From: Myxocyprinus asiaticus
Taxonomy: Eukaryota > Chordata > Actinopteri > Cypriniformes > Catostomidae
Reading direction: 5' to 3'
DNA: 64,000 bases
NCBI RefSeq assembly: GCF_019703515.2
Contig: NC_059351.1
Location: 19,701,001 to 19,765,000, forward strand
Under the pieces are notes generated by a model, which was not told where the DNA came from, made no database searches, and saw nothing but the letters and a program-made list of their open reading frames with translations. The position numbers and the translations under genes were made by a program. Below are positions 1-10,662 of the stretch, one piece after another. The number at the start of each line of letters is the position of its first letter. Within the stretch, counting starts at the first letter, position 1.

Positions 1-91
1 AACCTTGTGCTTTTGTAAAATAAAGAAAATAAACAGGGTGCGCTTTCAGCCATCTCTGTCTCCGCGAGCATCTTTCTGAAACACGTCACAA

Positions 92-545
92 AAATGAACT
101 GAAACTCCGCAAATACTTATCAGACAAACATGAAACATATGTCTAAAGAAAGCTTAAAATGTCTACTTTTAAATAAAACAATTCAAATTTAAAACAAATA
201 TACTCCTGCAATGTAACCTGTATGAAGCAAAGCGATGTACAGTTTCTCCTGGCTCAGTTAATTATCGCTAATGTGATCACACCCACCAGCTGAGCGCGCT
301 ATTCATACGGTAATGTGCTGAGGCGATCAATGCAAATTGTAAACGCCCCCAACAATGCCTTAAAAAAACATGAAGTTCATCATCTGATTCATTCACTTTC
401 CTGCGCATTTGGAAGATGGCACGCTATACAGGTGAGGAAGCTCCTGGATAGTGACAAAGAGTTCACATTTTCCTCAGAAGAAGAGTGGGACTCCGACGAG
501 GAACGTTTGAAGAGCGACTTGATCCAGCAGAGGATACATGTGTGC
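92..545 (+). mobile_element. piggyBac-like 5' segment, inverted partial copy
   Basis: This is an inverted copy of the segment at 1840-2275. It encodes the same acidic stretch LLDSDKEFTFSSEEE (about 443-487), followed by more Asp/Glu. Acidic N-termini are common in piggyBac-type transposases, but no catalytic domain is present. An upstream ATG at 416 is out of frame with the acidic stretch in both copies, so the defect predates the duplication, or an intron is involved. No TTAA-flanked terminus is seen on this side. It is a non-functional remnant. Confidence 0.5.
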
Positions 546-547
546 TG

Positions 548-720
548 TTAATATGCCCATTTTAGAAAATCAGCATATTAGAATGATTTCTGAAGGATCA
601 TGTGACACTGAAGACTAAATAAATAAATAAATTGCATTTTACAATATATTCAAATAGTAAAGTTATTTTAAATTGTAAAAATATTTCACAATATCACTGT
701 TTTTGCTGTATTTTGTGCTT
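548..720 (-). repeat. Common cyprinid interspersed repeat, left arm
   Basis: It contains the landmark strings TTCTGAAGGATCATGTGACA and the complement of ACAGCAAAAACAGTGATATTG. Both are familiar from a very abundant cyprinid repeat that begins 'ACACTACCGTTCAAAAGTTT'. It lies opposite the copy at 1205-1505. Confidence 0.7.
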
Positions 721-1204
721 TTTTCAGTTGCTTAACAACATATTAATGGCTAAGGTCTGATAACACTGTACTCAGCACAAACTGGGCTACAATAATATGT
801 GAACAACATGTATGTACGTTTGTATTTTTGAGAAAATAACGTTTATGCGTGGTTTTGAAAAAACAAAAATTTTAAGTCACTGAAATAAGACCATATAACA
901 CATACTAAACATTTGTCCACAAGACTTTTGAAAACTGGATCTTGTAGCCTAGAGTTTTTGCTACAAAAATTATGTGAAAACCATCCTGATCACTCATTCA
1001 TACAAAACAATATAGTCATTTAACTTTTGTAAGACACTTTTAGTGTTAGAAAGGCCATATGCGAGGAAGCTTGGATGATCATGAATATTGATATGATTCA
1101 CACCTGATGAGACTTTGATTGAATGTATTGTTTGTAGTTTAAGTTAAAAGAAGTAATCTGACTATACATTTTCTTTACATAAAGACTTTACTTAAAAACT
1201 TTAG

Positions 1205-1505
1205 ACCTACACTACCGTTTAAAAGTTTTAGATCTGTAAGATTTTTTAATGTTTTTAAAAGAAGTCTCTTCTGCTCACCAAGGCTGCATTTATTTGATCC
1301 AAAATACAGCAAAAACAGTGATATTGTGAAATATTTTTACAATTTAAAATAACTTTTCTATTTGAATATTCTGTCAAATGCAATTTATTCCTGTGATCAA
1401 AGCTGAATTTTCAGCATTATTTCTGCAGTCTTCAGTGTCACATGATCCTTCAGAAATCATTCTTATATGCTGATTTTCTAATATGGGCATATTTACAGCA
1501 CATTT
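1205..1505 (+). repeat. Common cyprinid interspersed repeat, right arm
   Basis: It starts near CCTACACTACCGTTTAAAAG at about 1205. It then runs through CTCACCAAGGCTGCATTTAT, a poly-A-like AT-rich section and GTCACATGATCCTTCAGAAA. It matches my knowledge of an abundant cyprinid repeat. Part of it pairs with 548-715 in inverted orientation. Confidence 0.75.
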
Positions 1506-1839
1506 TACACATTTACACCCAAACAGATATTTGCAAGCACAAGCTTCGTTGATGATAATGAGGCAGCATAAACACTAGTTAAAATATAATCTAAACATGC
1601 ATATTATTTTTATATCATATTACATATCATATTGATTTCATACAGCATACAATTTAAATACCTGCTTTAGCCGAAACAACATTTAAATGTAACTAAAACT
1701 TGCCTATTAGGATTTATTTCAAATTTCAATACCCTGAATACTGGCTGGCAAGTCTGGAAATAGTCCAACTAGTAAAATATGTCCATGTTTATATAAAATA
1801 GCATGTCAACTAATATGTAAGTAAAACTAAATAACTTAC
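1506..1839. other. AT-rich segment present only in the right arm
   Basis: No gene or repeat was recognised here. In the left arm of the inverted duplication the flanking sequences are fused at about 540, so this stretch was either deleted there or inserted here. Confidence 0.4.
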
Positions 1840-2361
1840 TCATCCGAAATTGTATCCTCGGCTGGATCAAGTCGCTCTTCAAAATGCAAATGTTCCTCGT
1901 CGGATTCCCGCTCTTCTTCTGAGGAAAATGTGAACTCTTTGTCACTATCCAGGAGCTTTCTCACCTGTGTAGTGTGCCATCTTCCAAGCGCACAGAAAAT
2001 TGAATGAACTTGATGCTTTTTAAGGCAGTGTTGGGGGCGTTTACCATTTGCATTGATCGCCTCAGCACATTACCGTATGAATAGCGCGCTCTGCTGGTGG
2101 GTGTGATCACATTAGGGATAATCAGCTGAGCCAGGAGAAACTGTACATCGCTTTGTTTCATACAGATTACATTGCAGGAGAATATTTGTTTTAAATTTGA
2201 AAGTAGACATTTGAAGCTTTCTTTAGACATATGTTTCATGTTTGTGTGATAAATATTCACAGAGTTTCAGTGCATTTTTGAGTATTTTAAGTTGTTTCCG
2301 CTGTTATGAGGAAAAAATCCAGCAGGACACACCAGCGTGTCCGTCGACCCCAGAGGGTTAA
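1840..2361 (-). mobile_element. piggyBac-like element, 5' end with TTAA
   Basis: Read on the minus strand, this begins at a TTAA (2358-2361) followed by CCCTCTGGGGTCGACGGACA and then CGCTGG. This is the usual piggyBac arrangement: a TTAA target and a terminus starting CCC. A subterminal hairpin GGACAC-N6-GTGTCC lies at 2325-2342. Further in, an acidic peptide LLDSDKEFTFSSEEE resembles the N-terminal region of piggyBac-type transposases. The reading frame from the nearby ATG (minus, about 1980) is broken after about 11 codons. No transposase catalytic core and no opposite end are visible. The family call rests on the terminus and is moderately firm. Confidence 0.55.
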
Positions 2362-2579
2362 AAGAGGTATTCGCTGTAATTTCAGAACCTCTTCTTAATA
2401 TTACTGAGCCTGCATCACCTTTGTTTATTGATTGACTACACTCTTGAAACGGAATACATAGACTATCAAATAATTGCCAACAAAAGCCTTCATCAGCCAA
2501 CTAACAAAGGATCTATGTGAACTTCTGCAGTTAATCAAGGATGGACTTCAAAGACATTAGTCATTAATCTTACATATCA

Positions 2580-3021
2580 TACAACATTTTTGTTCGAACA
2601 CTGGCCCTTAACACTCACTTAGTTTACAAATTTTAAACCATGACTTGCACTGCACACAATTAACTAATATTGGCATTATATTCATGCTGTTTTGGGGAAC
2701 TGGTCCCTACAGTGAACCTGGTTTCTCCCAAGGTTATTTTTCTCCATTAACCAACATCTTATGGAGTTTTGTGTTCCTTGCCACAGTCGCCTTCGGCTTC
2801 CTCAGTGGGGTTCTAAATACTATTATTATTTAGCTATTTAATTATTTATTTTTATACACAATTAACAATCATATTTAATCAAACTACACAATGATGGCTC
2901 TAAGACTTTGTAGATATTACAGTTTCATTTTCTGTTAATGCATGATTTTCTGTAAAGCTGCTTTGAAACTATGTGTGTTGTGAAAAGCACTATACAAATA
3001 AAAAAACTTGACTTGACTTGA
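2580..3021 (+). mobile_element. LINE/SINE 3' end with L2-type tail
   Basis: The sequence runs through CTGGTTTCTCCCAAGGTTAT and TGTAAAGCTGCTTTGAAAC to GAAAAGCACTATACAAATAA. It ends in a short tandem ACTTGACTTGACTTGAC. The 'AAAGC-CTTTGA ... GCxCTATACAAATAA' tail is typical of L2-clade non-LTR retrotransposons and the SINEs that borrow their machinery. The 5' limit is uncertain. No coding sequence survives. Confidence 0.65.
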
Positions 3022-3050
3022 CAATATAACTAAAAAAACAAGTGTGACTA

Positions 3051-4290
3051 TGGGCTCAATGTTCTTGGGCGTGCAAAGCGCAGCGCTACATATAACCACC
3101 TTGTGCTATGTCTTAACCAATTTTCAGGAGAGCGCTAATTCTAAGCGTAATTTTCTTGCCAGCACAAAGCGTAAGTGAGCGGGAGTGGGAGTGTTTGCGA
3201 TATCTGTGGTGTATGCACACAAACTGTGGGTATATTATATGTTAATGAAGTGGCACAAAGTGCAATTTACTATTTACAATTTACTATAAAGGCATGGCTA
3301 ATCAGGGGCAGTGGTAGCTCAGCGGTTAAGGCTCTGGGTTACTGATCAGAAAGTCAGGGGTTCAAGCCCCAGCACTGCCAAGATGCCACTGTTGGGCCCT
3401 TGAGCAAGGCCCTTGACCCTATCTGCTCCAGGGGTGCCATATCATGGCTGACCCTGCACTCTGACCCCAGCCTAGCTGGGATATGTGGAAAGAAAAAAAA
3501 AAAAAAAAAAAAAAGAATTTCACTGTATATGTGCAAATGTATAATGTGTGATAAATGAAGAAAAATTAAATTATAAATTAAATTAATTAAAATTATAATC
3601 TCAGTGCAAAGTCTAAATTCAGTTCTTGCATATGCAGTTTGGAGATTCCACCAACAGGTGGTAATAAATTTCATGTCCAAACTCTGAAAATATAGTGAAA
3701 CATCAAATTATGTCCCTGACGATCAGAGTTGTAGCTGTCTTATGAAACAAAAAATATATAAGATTTGTGTTTATTTCTAGAGGTCATGGTTTATTTTTCA
3801 GTTATTACTATTATGTTTATATTTACACATTTATTTAGAAAATAATTTGTATTGACATTTTTTCACCTGTTGTCATAGAGTGATTTTTAAGTCACTGCCA
3901 AAGGGACTGGTGGAATTAGAGGATAAAATGTTTGGACTTGGTATGATTTTTTAAACCACATTATTATTTGGATTACATACAGTCCATTTACACTACCAAC
4001 TTTTTATGAATGTGCTGTCTTTGTTTATGTCACTGGTATTTGACAGGGAATGGACTATATAATAGGAAGCAGATAGTTCAATTACCGTAGAAGAACCTCA
4101 GAATAAAAATGCACTTGATCCAGCCCAATAACGTTTTGCACGCGTAATTTCGCCAAACCCACTTGCGCCTAGACTTAGTGCATGCTTACACGAAAATACC
4201 AAAACTAAATTGACATGCTCACTGACTTTGTGTGTATGACTTATGGCATAGTTCTGCGCTTAGTGCTAGTGCTCTTAAAATAGGGCCCTA
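3051..4290. mobile_element. MITE-like element (Harbinger-type?) with nested SINE
   Basis: The outer ends are related in inverted orientation. The left has TGGGCTCAATG... with GCAAAGCGCAGCGC. The right, read on the opposite strand, starts AGGGCCCTATTTTAAGAGCA followed by CTAAGCGCAG. Fish Harbinger-type MITEs commonly end in GGGCCCTATTTTAA with GCGC-rich subterminal sequence. Flanking target duplications are unclear, so the superfamily is tentative. The interior is split by the SINE at 3305-3560. Confidence 0.45.
3305..3560 (+). mobile_element. tRNA-derived SINE
   Basis: The head has an RNA polymerase III A box (TGGTAGCTCAGCGGTTAAGG at about 3312) and a B box (GGTTCAAGCCCC at about 3359-3370), spaced as in a tRNA gene. 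The body follows with GCCACTGTTGGGCCCTTGAG, then a poly-A tract at about 3490-3513 and the tail ATTTCACTGTATATGTGCAA. This arrangement is a known fish SINE type. It lies within the MITE-like element 3051-4290, so it is younger than that element. Confidence 0.85.
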
Positions 4291-4395
4291 TGCTGCACTT
4301 AAATGTAGTTAGGTTTATGCTTAAAACAACTGGAAACAATCTGCCAATGTAACAAAACAAGCCTACATTTTCATTTATGTATTTGAGTTATTGTG

Positions 4396-4449
4396 GAATC
4401 AAACCAATGATCTTGGCATTGCAAGCAATATGCTTTACCAGTTCACCAC
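4396..4449 (-). repeat. tRNA-like SINE head
   Basis: On the minus strand it reads TGGTGAACTGGTAAAGCATA ... GGTTTGATTCC, which resembles A and B boxes at tRNA spacing. The flanks do not fold into a full cloverleaf with an acceptor stem that I can see. It is a degraded SINE or pseudo-tRNA rather than a tRNA gene. Confidence 0.5.
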
Positions 4450-5028
4450 ATTGTCCGTACTATTGGTAAGATTTCTAAAAACAACTACCCAGATTTACAC
4501 ATTTCAAAGTAGGAAAAATCTTGAAATTGGTTGTAAAAATCATATTAATTAAAAAAGTTTTGACATCAAAATTGACAATTGATTGTGTTTTTTGAAGATA
4601 TAAAAGACACACACAGACTGTATGCGCTAATTGTATGAATTTTAGTGCTGGGGGTCAATTAAAAAAGTATCAAGTGTTTGATTCCAAGATATTGGGAATT
4701 GAGTGTTAACTCCAAAGCTTAGAGTCGACACTTTTACAGTACTTTTACATTTTAATCAATCTATTTAACCAAATTACATTTTAAAAAGAAACATTAAGAT
4801 TTATTTATTTATTTATTTATTTTACATTGCATGAAATAAACCTCTAATATCTGAAATAACCAAACTAAATTGTATAACTTGTACATTTTATCAGAATCAG
4901 AGCCCTACTGATTCTTCTGAGTTTTTAGATAATAATTGGTAATATTACTGGTACTCCACAAGGCACTGGACTATCAGAGCATTATAGAAACAGCCTATCT
5001 CAAAGGATCCTAAAAATCAAAAGGCAAC
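4450..5028. other. AT-rich stretch, no gene
   Basis: The only structure seen is a short TTTA run near 4801-4820. Confidence 0.5.
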
Positions 5029-5954
5029 TGTCACAGTGCGTGAGGGGAGAGACACGACCCAAAAGCAGAGGGAAAGTTCAATTGGAATTTATTTAAACAA
5101 CTCAACCAGTTTCTTTTTCAAACTTAAAGCAAGCAATAGCCCAGATGAGTCTCCTGAGACACGGGCAGACATCTGAGGAATCCTCCTCCATAGTACTGGG
5201 CTCTGACAGCTGAGAGCGAATGCAAGCAGACAGGTAACTGCACCTCAACAGACAGGCAACCAGCGGATACACGAGCTCACTCACACTACTCAAAAGAGAA
5301 CAGTTAGACTTCAACGTAAACAGCACACATGTGAACAGTCACACCACAGTAACACATAACAGTCACAGTACAAGTTACACCACAATTATCCGACATCGGA
5401 CATGACACACGCAGGGGTTTCAATTAGAGAAACAAACACAGGGCAGGAGTCACTCACAGTTGAAGGTTGTAATGATCAGCGTTCCCATGGAAACAATCAG
5501 GGTTCCCATGGAAACGCTGATTCAGCATGCCAGCGATGCCTGAATCACCTAAGGGCAAAATGTAAACACGCTTTGACAAAACAGACAAGGGACTATGATG
5601 CCACGTTCCTCCACAGGCGAACACACAATGTGGCAAGGTGTCATGACCGTGACATCACCGGAGGGCGCACAGCGGCAAATTGGGCACAGCGATAACCCAC
5701 CACCAGACCTGTGCGCCCACACAAAACACGAACACGAAACACAAGATAGACAGGGGATGATGATGTCATGGTCCTCATCAGACAAAACCCAACCTGACTG
5801 GTTGACTGGACCATGACATCTCCGGAGAGCGCATGGCGGTTATATGCGCATGGCGGTCCCAAACAAAGTGGGAACACAAAACACAAAGGCCGGCGATACT
5901 GCCACGGTCCCATCAGGTAGAACCTCAACCTGACAAGGTGACCGGACCATGACA
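5029..5954 (-). mobile_element. Candidate solo LTR (minus strand)
   Basis: The block starts TGTCAC and ends ATGACA, so it is TG...CA on both strands. It is flanked by GCAAC (5024-5028) and GCTAC (5955-5959), a possible 5-bp target duplication with one mismatch. On the minus strand a polyadenylation signal AATAAA (complement at 5088-5093) lies about 60 bases before the end, as expected for an R-U5 region. Internal duplications include GTTCCCATGGAAAC at about 5481 and 5508. No gag/pol lies next to it. Short frames inside it are taken as non-coding. Confidence 0.55.
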
Positions 5955-6355
5955 GCTACAACAGTCATTTTGTCCTGTATGATTTTTTTAATGTGTGCTC
6001 ATAAAGTGTTGATGGCTGGTTTGTATTTTACAGCAGATCTAAACGAGAGGGTGGACGTGATTTAAAGACATGAACACTCAAGGAGAGACATTTCAATCTT
6101 CCTTTGTGATGAAGTATCCATACTTTGACAAATTCATTTAATTCATAAAGAAAAAAAAGCAACAGATATTTTGCTTCACTTATTTTCTACAGATACATAA
6201 TTGCTTTCCATATATAAACATATTCATAGCCTTTCACTTAAAATTCAAAATGTATAGGTTAAATGCCAATGGGATGGCAAACAAATACTATTGGATAGCT
6301 ACTGTGCAAATAGTACAAAGTCAAAGCTGATAAAAACAAATGTACAATAAATTAA
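5955..6355. other. No feature recognised
   Basis: This is AT-rich spacer between the LTR and DIRS copy A. Confidence 0.4.
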
Positions 6356-6358
6356 TTT

Positions 6359-7378
6359 CCCTATCTGTCACTCACTCGAAGTTGTGTCGATGTCGTGACA
6401 TTAGGGGTCGCCCTTGGGAGCCCTGAACACCTCTGAACTTTGAGAAAAGGCCAATGGAAATTGGCGAGTGGAATTTGCATGCCACTCCCCCAGACATACG
6501 GTTATAAAAGGAGCTTGCTCGCAACCACTCATTCAGATTTTTTCTTCGTAGCCGAGCAGTTGTGTTCAGCGAGCTGAATTCCTCTGCTGTCCCATTCATC
6601 TCTGAGAAACCTGTTGGATTTACGGCGCATTACAGCAGCTTCTCCCCCTCGTGCACCGGTGGAGTGCAGAGAACGCCCCTGGGTGCTTCGACAGTCTAAA
6701 AGAGTATATATTCTTGCAATAAAAGAGTATGTTTTCCCTACTAAAAGAATGGCTCTGACAGAGAGCGTCTTTTTAAAGATGTCTTTCCGTCTGTGTTTAT
6801 TTCTTGGTTGCGGTCATTACCTCTCCGCTTCCGATGGCCATGAATGCTGTCTTACATGCTTGGGCGCTGCCCACGCAGAGACAGCGTTCGTGGATGGGTC
6901 ATGTTCTCACTGCGAGACCATGACCATGGCAACTTTGCGTTCGCAGCTTTCCTTCATTACAGGGAAAGCCACCCCAGCGGCTCCCTTGGTCCTTCTACCT
7001 ATGGGTTTGAGGCTGCATAGGTTAGCACTGGGGGCAATTTGGGGCCCCATAGGGAGCCGCTCCGCCAGGTAACTCCCCACGGACCTCCCGTTCCCCAGTA
7101 CACTCGTTTGCCCCAGTTGATTTCTGGGATGAGACCGCCGGCTCGTCTCAGGGCGAGTTCGCGATCTCATTCGGCTCTCGCGAAGTGGATGAGCTCTCGA
7201 TCGCAGCATCGGAGAGCGGGCTGGTCCAGTCTGACGCTAAGGACTCGACTGGGCTCCTACCTTCGGGTGCAGTCGCCCAGTCGCAGGCCGACGCGGAGCT
7301 GGTGGCCATGCTTGCCGGGGCGGCTGCGAGTGTCGGGGCTGGAGTGGAACCCTCCACTCCCCCCTGAACCCTAGCGGA
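6359..7378 (+). mobile_element. DIRS-type retrotransposon, 5' fragment (copy A)
   Basis: This fragment begins CCCTATCTGTCACTCACTCG, the same left terminus as copies B and D. It carries the inverted-terminal-repeat landmarks: ACATTAGGGGTCGC, GGCCAATGGAAATTGGCGAG, ATTTGCAT and TATAAAAGG at about 6503-6511. A gag-like coding stretch follows. The element stops abruptly near 7378 inside gag, and no RT, recombinase or right terminus follows. It is therefore a 3'-truncated copy. DIRS elements replicate through a circular intermediate and insert using a tyrosine recombinase, not an integrase. GC content is visibly higher than in the flanks. Confidence 0.85.
6780..7373 (+). pseudogene. DIRS gag-like protein, truncated (copy A)
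   Basis: The N-terminal part reads FRLCLFLGCGHYLSASDGHE with CLTCLG close behind and GSCSHCETM about 25 residues on. This Cys/His pattern (C-H...C-C...C-H-C) occurs in copies A, C and D, so it probably forms a metal-binding module of the gag-like protein. The downstream part (about 7187-7367) includes ELSIAASESGLVQSDAKDST and ADAELVAMLAGAAASVG, matched in copies C and D. Parts fall in different frames, with an in-frame break near 7072, and the protein ends at the truncation point. Its role is inferred from its position upstream of RT. Confidence 0.7.
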
Positions 7379-7684
7379 TTGTATTTAATTACACAAATAT
7401 TTAAAGAAAACTCTACTGCCCCCTTGAGTACTGAGGTTTGTTACCACCACATTAATGCAACACACAAAGTATGTACAATAGCGACTGCACACTAGCCTAA
7501 ATATTGCGTTTCTGGTGCTCCTTGAGTATGCAAAAATACAATTCAAGAAATATACAGAAAAAAATACATAAATAATCAAACAGGGAAGGTAGACTCAAGA
7601 AGATAGCTGAGAAAACAAAATAAACAAAAAAATTCTAAAAAAAAAATTGACAAATTAAGCTTTTTTTTTTTTATTTATTTATTT

Positions 7685-8137
7685 TTTTATATAGAGATCC
7701 TAAGATCCAGTTCCTGGGTGTCCACATCTCCGAGGATCTCTCCTGGGCCCTTAATACATCCACCCTAATCAAAAAGACGCAGCAGCATCTTTACTTCCTT
7801 AAAAGACTAAGGAAAGATCATCTGTCTACTTAGATCCTGTCAAACTTTTACCGCTACACTATTGAAAGCATCTTAACAAACAGCATCACAGTGTGTTATG
7901 GCAACTGCACTGAATCAGATCAGAAGGCCCACCAACACATCAATAGGGGCCAACTACTTTCCATCAGGGACATTCATCACAAGCGCTGCTTACGGAGGTT
8001 GAGAAGAATCATCTCTCATATTACACCTCTCAACCTAAGCATAAACTGTTTACTCTTTTTCCATATGGGAAACGCTACAGGAGTCACTGCTGACTCAGAA
8101 ACAGCTTTTTCCCCTCGGCTGTCAGCCTGCTGAACAT
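7685..8137 (+). pseudogene. LINE ORF2 C-terminal fragment (L2/Rex-type)
   Basis: Conceptual translation gives FLGVHISEDLSWALNTSTLI then KKTQQHLYFLKRLRK, FYRYTIESILTNSIT and CYGNCTESDQKA, followed by RCLRRLRRI. This is the region downstream of the reverse transcriptase in fish L2/Rex1-type LINEs. An in-frame stop (about 7831) and frame changes break it. A poly-T/A-rich stretch precedes it (7640-7680) and a poly-A run follows at about 8168-8187. The piece is 5' truncated, as is usual for target-primed LINE insertions. Confidence 0.75.
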
Positions 8138-8139
8138 AG

Positions 8140-9259
8140 AACTCAAGCAGTAACAATATAACCCAAGTAAAAAAAAAAAAAAAAAAATGTGCTTCCTGAC
8201 AAAAAACTGTCTGGTTTACTATATTCCATTGCTGTACTTCTCCTGTTACAGTAATAACAAATTACAGCCATAGCAAATTATTCATTATTCATAGTAATAA
8301 TAATAATTATAATAGTTTGTGCTAAAGTCTACGCAATTATGTGAACACAAACGCACATAACTATGCAACAATTATACAGGGCCCACTGTCATTTTTATGG
8401 ATCCTTTTGGTCGACCATTGTGGGCCCCTTCTCACCCCGGGCCCTAGGGCAGATACCCACCCTGCCCTCCCTGTAGTTATGCCCCTGCTCGACAATAATT
8501 TCCCCCCGTAGCCTTAAAATGAAAAAAGTTTGCAAACTCTGTTACAATTGTTTAGGTTCTTCGAATTATTTTCTTTGTCACAGGTGCCCCACATTTCTCC
8601 ACACTACATTCACAATTAGGAATATTGCAGCTTTTATCACTGCAACAGCAGCTGCACGTTACAGTTGAATAAAATAAGTATAAGAAAATTAAAGCAATTA
8701 AAATGTTAATTAACGCACAGTCGTTTTCTTTCATGCTAGCATCCTGTATGCGTGGTGTGGCAAGTGGCGGCAGGGGGGTTGGGGGTCATGCTGCAGGTTG
8801 AGTATTCAAATGTTTTGCAGTTTTAAGATATTCATACTCTCTGTTCTCTGTGTCAGGCAAAAGCTTACGAGTTTATCAGAAACGCCAGTTGTATATACTG
8901 TATTATTGGCCTTACTGACAAATACAACTTCAGATGATTTAATACAAAGAGAATTCATAATTTTGGAGGATTTTGTCCAGTGAAGTATCTTTCTAAAAAA
9001 AAATCTACGATTATTTTTAGTATTTAAAGCTGTAGGGCTTGATGTCAAAGCATTTAATTTGACCTCGCTGCCCTACATACTGTCTCCATAAATTATGCTT
9101 TATGAAATTAGCAAACCTAATAACCATGTAACTGCATGATTCTCACAAAATCTGTCAAGAAAATATCCTGGTCATATTTAATTATAAATAGATAAAACAA
9201 ATATGACATATGTTGCATAAAGACGATGAAGCCTACATTTGGACCATTAAGATTGATTG
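8140..9259. other. Mostly unannotated; one small Cys-rich ORF
   Basis: No gene family was recognised. A 60-codon minus-strand frame at 8552-8734 begins with a hydrophobic stretch and then has a Cys-rich tail; see the findings. A GC-rich patch at about 8376-8487 may be a decayed hAT end. Confidence 0.35.
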
Positions 9260-9574
9260 CATTGTGACATTATTTTCAGGCACATTTCACCCCTCAATTT
9301 TCATAACCATAAAGCGTCCACACATTTTACTTTTATCTTTCACATTGTTTTCAGTGATGATTCTCATTACCATAACAAAGTCATTGTTGTACTGTATTAC
9401 TATTTTTTTTTTAATAGTAAAATCAGTGATACTAAAAGAGTACTGCCAATATGTATGAATACTTTGCAACTCAAAAATCGTGTAATTTTTACGTTTCGGT
9501 AATGAGAATATCATAATAACCATCTTTTTCTGCATTGCGGTAATGAGAATTAGGGGTAAAATATTGTGACAATG
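9260..9574. mobile_element. MITE-like element with ~50-bp inverted ends
   Basis: The left end CATTGTGACATTATTTTCAG then CACCCCTCAATTTTCATAACC matches the reverse complement of the right end (CATTGTCACAATATTTTACC then CCTAATTCTCATTACC), with an 11-base gap. Short internal echoes of GGTAATGAGAAT occur at about 9360, 9500 and 9540. No transposase is present and target duplications were not resolved. Confidence 0.5.
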
Positions 9575-10662
9575 TAAAAAAATCTTAAAGGCCCTAAAAA
9601 TAGACGTCATTTTCTAAATGCAAAATTTTATTTCGTATTTGCTTCTTTTGATCTTGAAGTAAAATAGGACCAGGACATTTACACTTTCCACAAATACTTT
9701 TACCTCCAGAGGTCAAATTAATTATTACATGAGCTCTTCTAATTTAGACTCATTTTATGTGAGGTTTGCAATTAGTTCCAACCCAGTGATCAAATTCAGG
9801 ACATACTGTATATGAATTTATATAGAAACTCTTGTGTGATTTTGCAATTTTCTGGCTATTATGGATCCAGATATTTAATGTGTTTAAAAAGAGTTTCTTT
9901 TCATGCTAGATTAATTTTGGTAAGTTATATATAAAATATCAGTGTTGGGTAAGTAACAAAAAAGGAATCCAATACAAATTACTAATTATGTCTCTAAAAC
10001 AGTGATCTAATTACTTTACTAATTACTTCATTGAAAGAGTAATCACATTAATAATTCATTTTTTTAAGTAACTTTCTAAAACACTTTTCACAGAAAATTT
10101 TGTTGTGCACTCAACCGATACTAAATGTTTCTTTATAACACAAACAGACATACATATGAACATATTTCATGTTTTTAATGCATTCTGCATAAATAATACT
10201 ATTTTAGAAATATGCATAACCCAAGTATTGCACTATAAAAGCAATTAACTTACTGAGATTCTGTAACTGTAATCTGATAACAAAATACTTAAAAGTAGTT
10301 CGACTACAGTAACTCACTTGTATGTACTTCTCTCTAAAGAACACGGGAATTGTGTCTTGCTTTAAATAAATAATACTACACATGTTTGTACCCATGGAAA
10401 AGTGGCACCTACATAACCTGTTTACCAGACATTCAGACATCAGTGCCAGAAAGAGGAGAAGGGGGTCGTGAAAGAAAGGGACGTGTTTTCACTGGAATTT
10501 CACCTGCTACTCCCTCAACATCCACAGCTCCAGTTATCCTGGGTAAAAACCCCCAGGGATAGAGTGATATGGAGAGGGTCATGGGTGATTAAGACAGAAT
10601 GACAGGTACATCGCCCACCTGTCAGCCCCAGTGTGAGCTCACCCCTCCTGCATTATACATGC
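9575..10662. other. No gene recognised
   Basis: This is AT-rich up to about 10440. From about 10440 it is more balanced in composition and less repeat-like, and might be single-copy sequence. No convincing coding frame or splice pattern was seen. Confidence 0.4.

Larger units (their letters stand above)
92..2275. repeat. Large imperfect inverted duplication (~2.2 kb)
   Basis: Two layers of sequence occur twice in opposite orientation. Bases about 92-540 match the reverse complement of about 1840-2275 (piggyBac-like segment). Bases about 548-715 match the reverse complement of about 1310-1505 (common fish repeat). The right arm carries about 335 extra bases (1506-1839) that the left arm lacks, and in the left arm the two layers are joined directly near 540. 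The centre, about 720-1240, is AT-rich spacer. I infer one inverted duplication of a composite segment followed by deletion in the left arm. Independent insertions would not be expected to repeat the same layer order. Confidence 0.75.

Noticed and set aside
3305..3375. Functional tRNA gene
   Set aside because: A and B boxes are present, but the sequence continues into a SINE body with a poly-A tract and there is no proper acceptor stem.
8376..8487. Possible hAT MITE (CAGGGCCCACTG ... TAGTTATGCCCCTG)
   Set aside because: One end resembles a hAT terminus, but the other does not match it and no 8-bp duplication was found.
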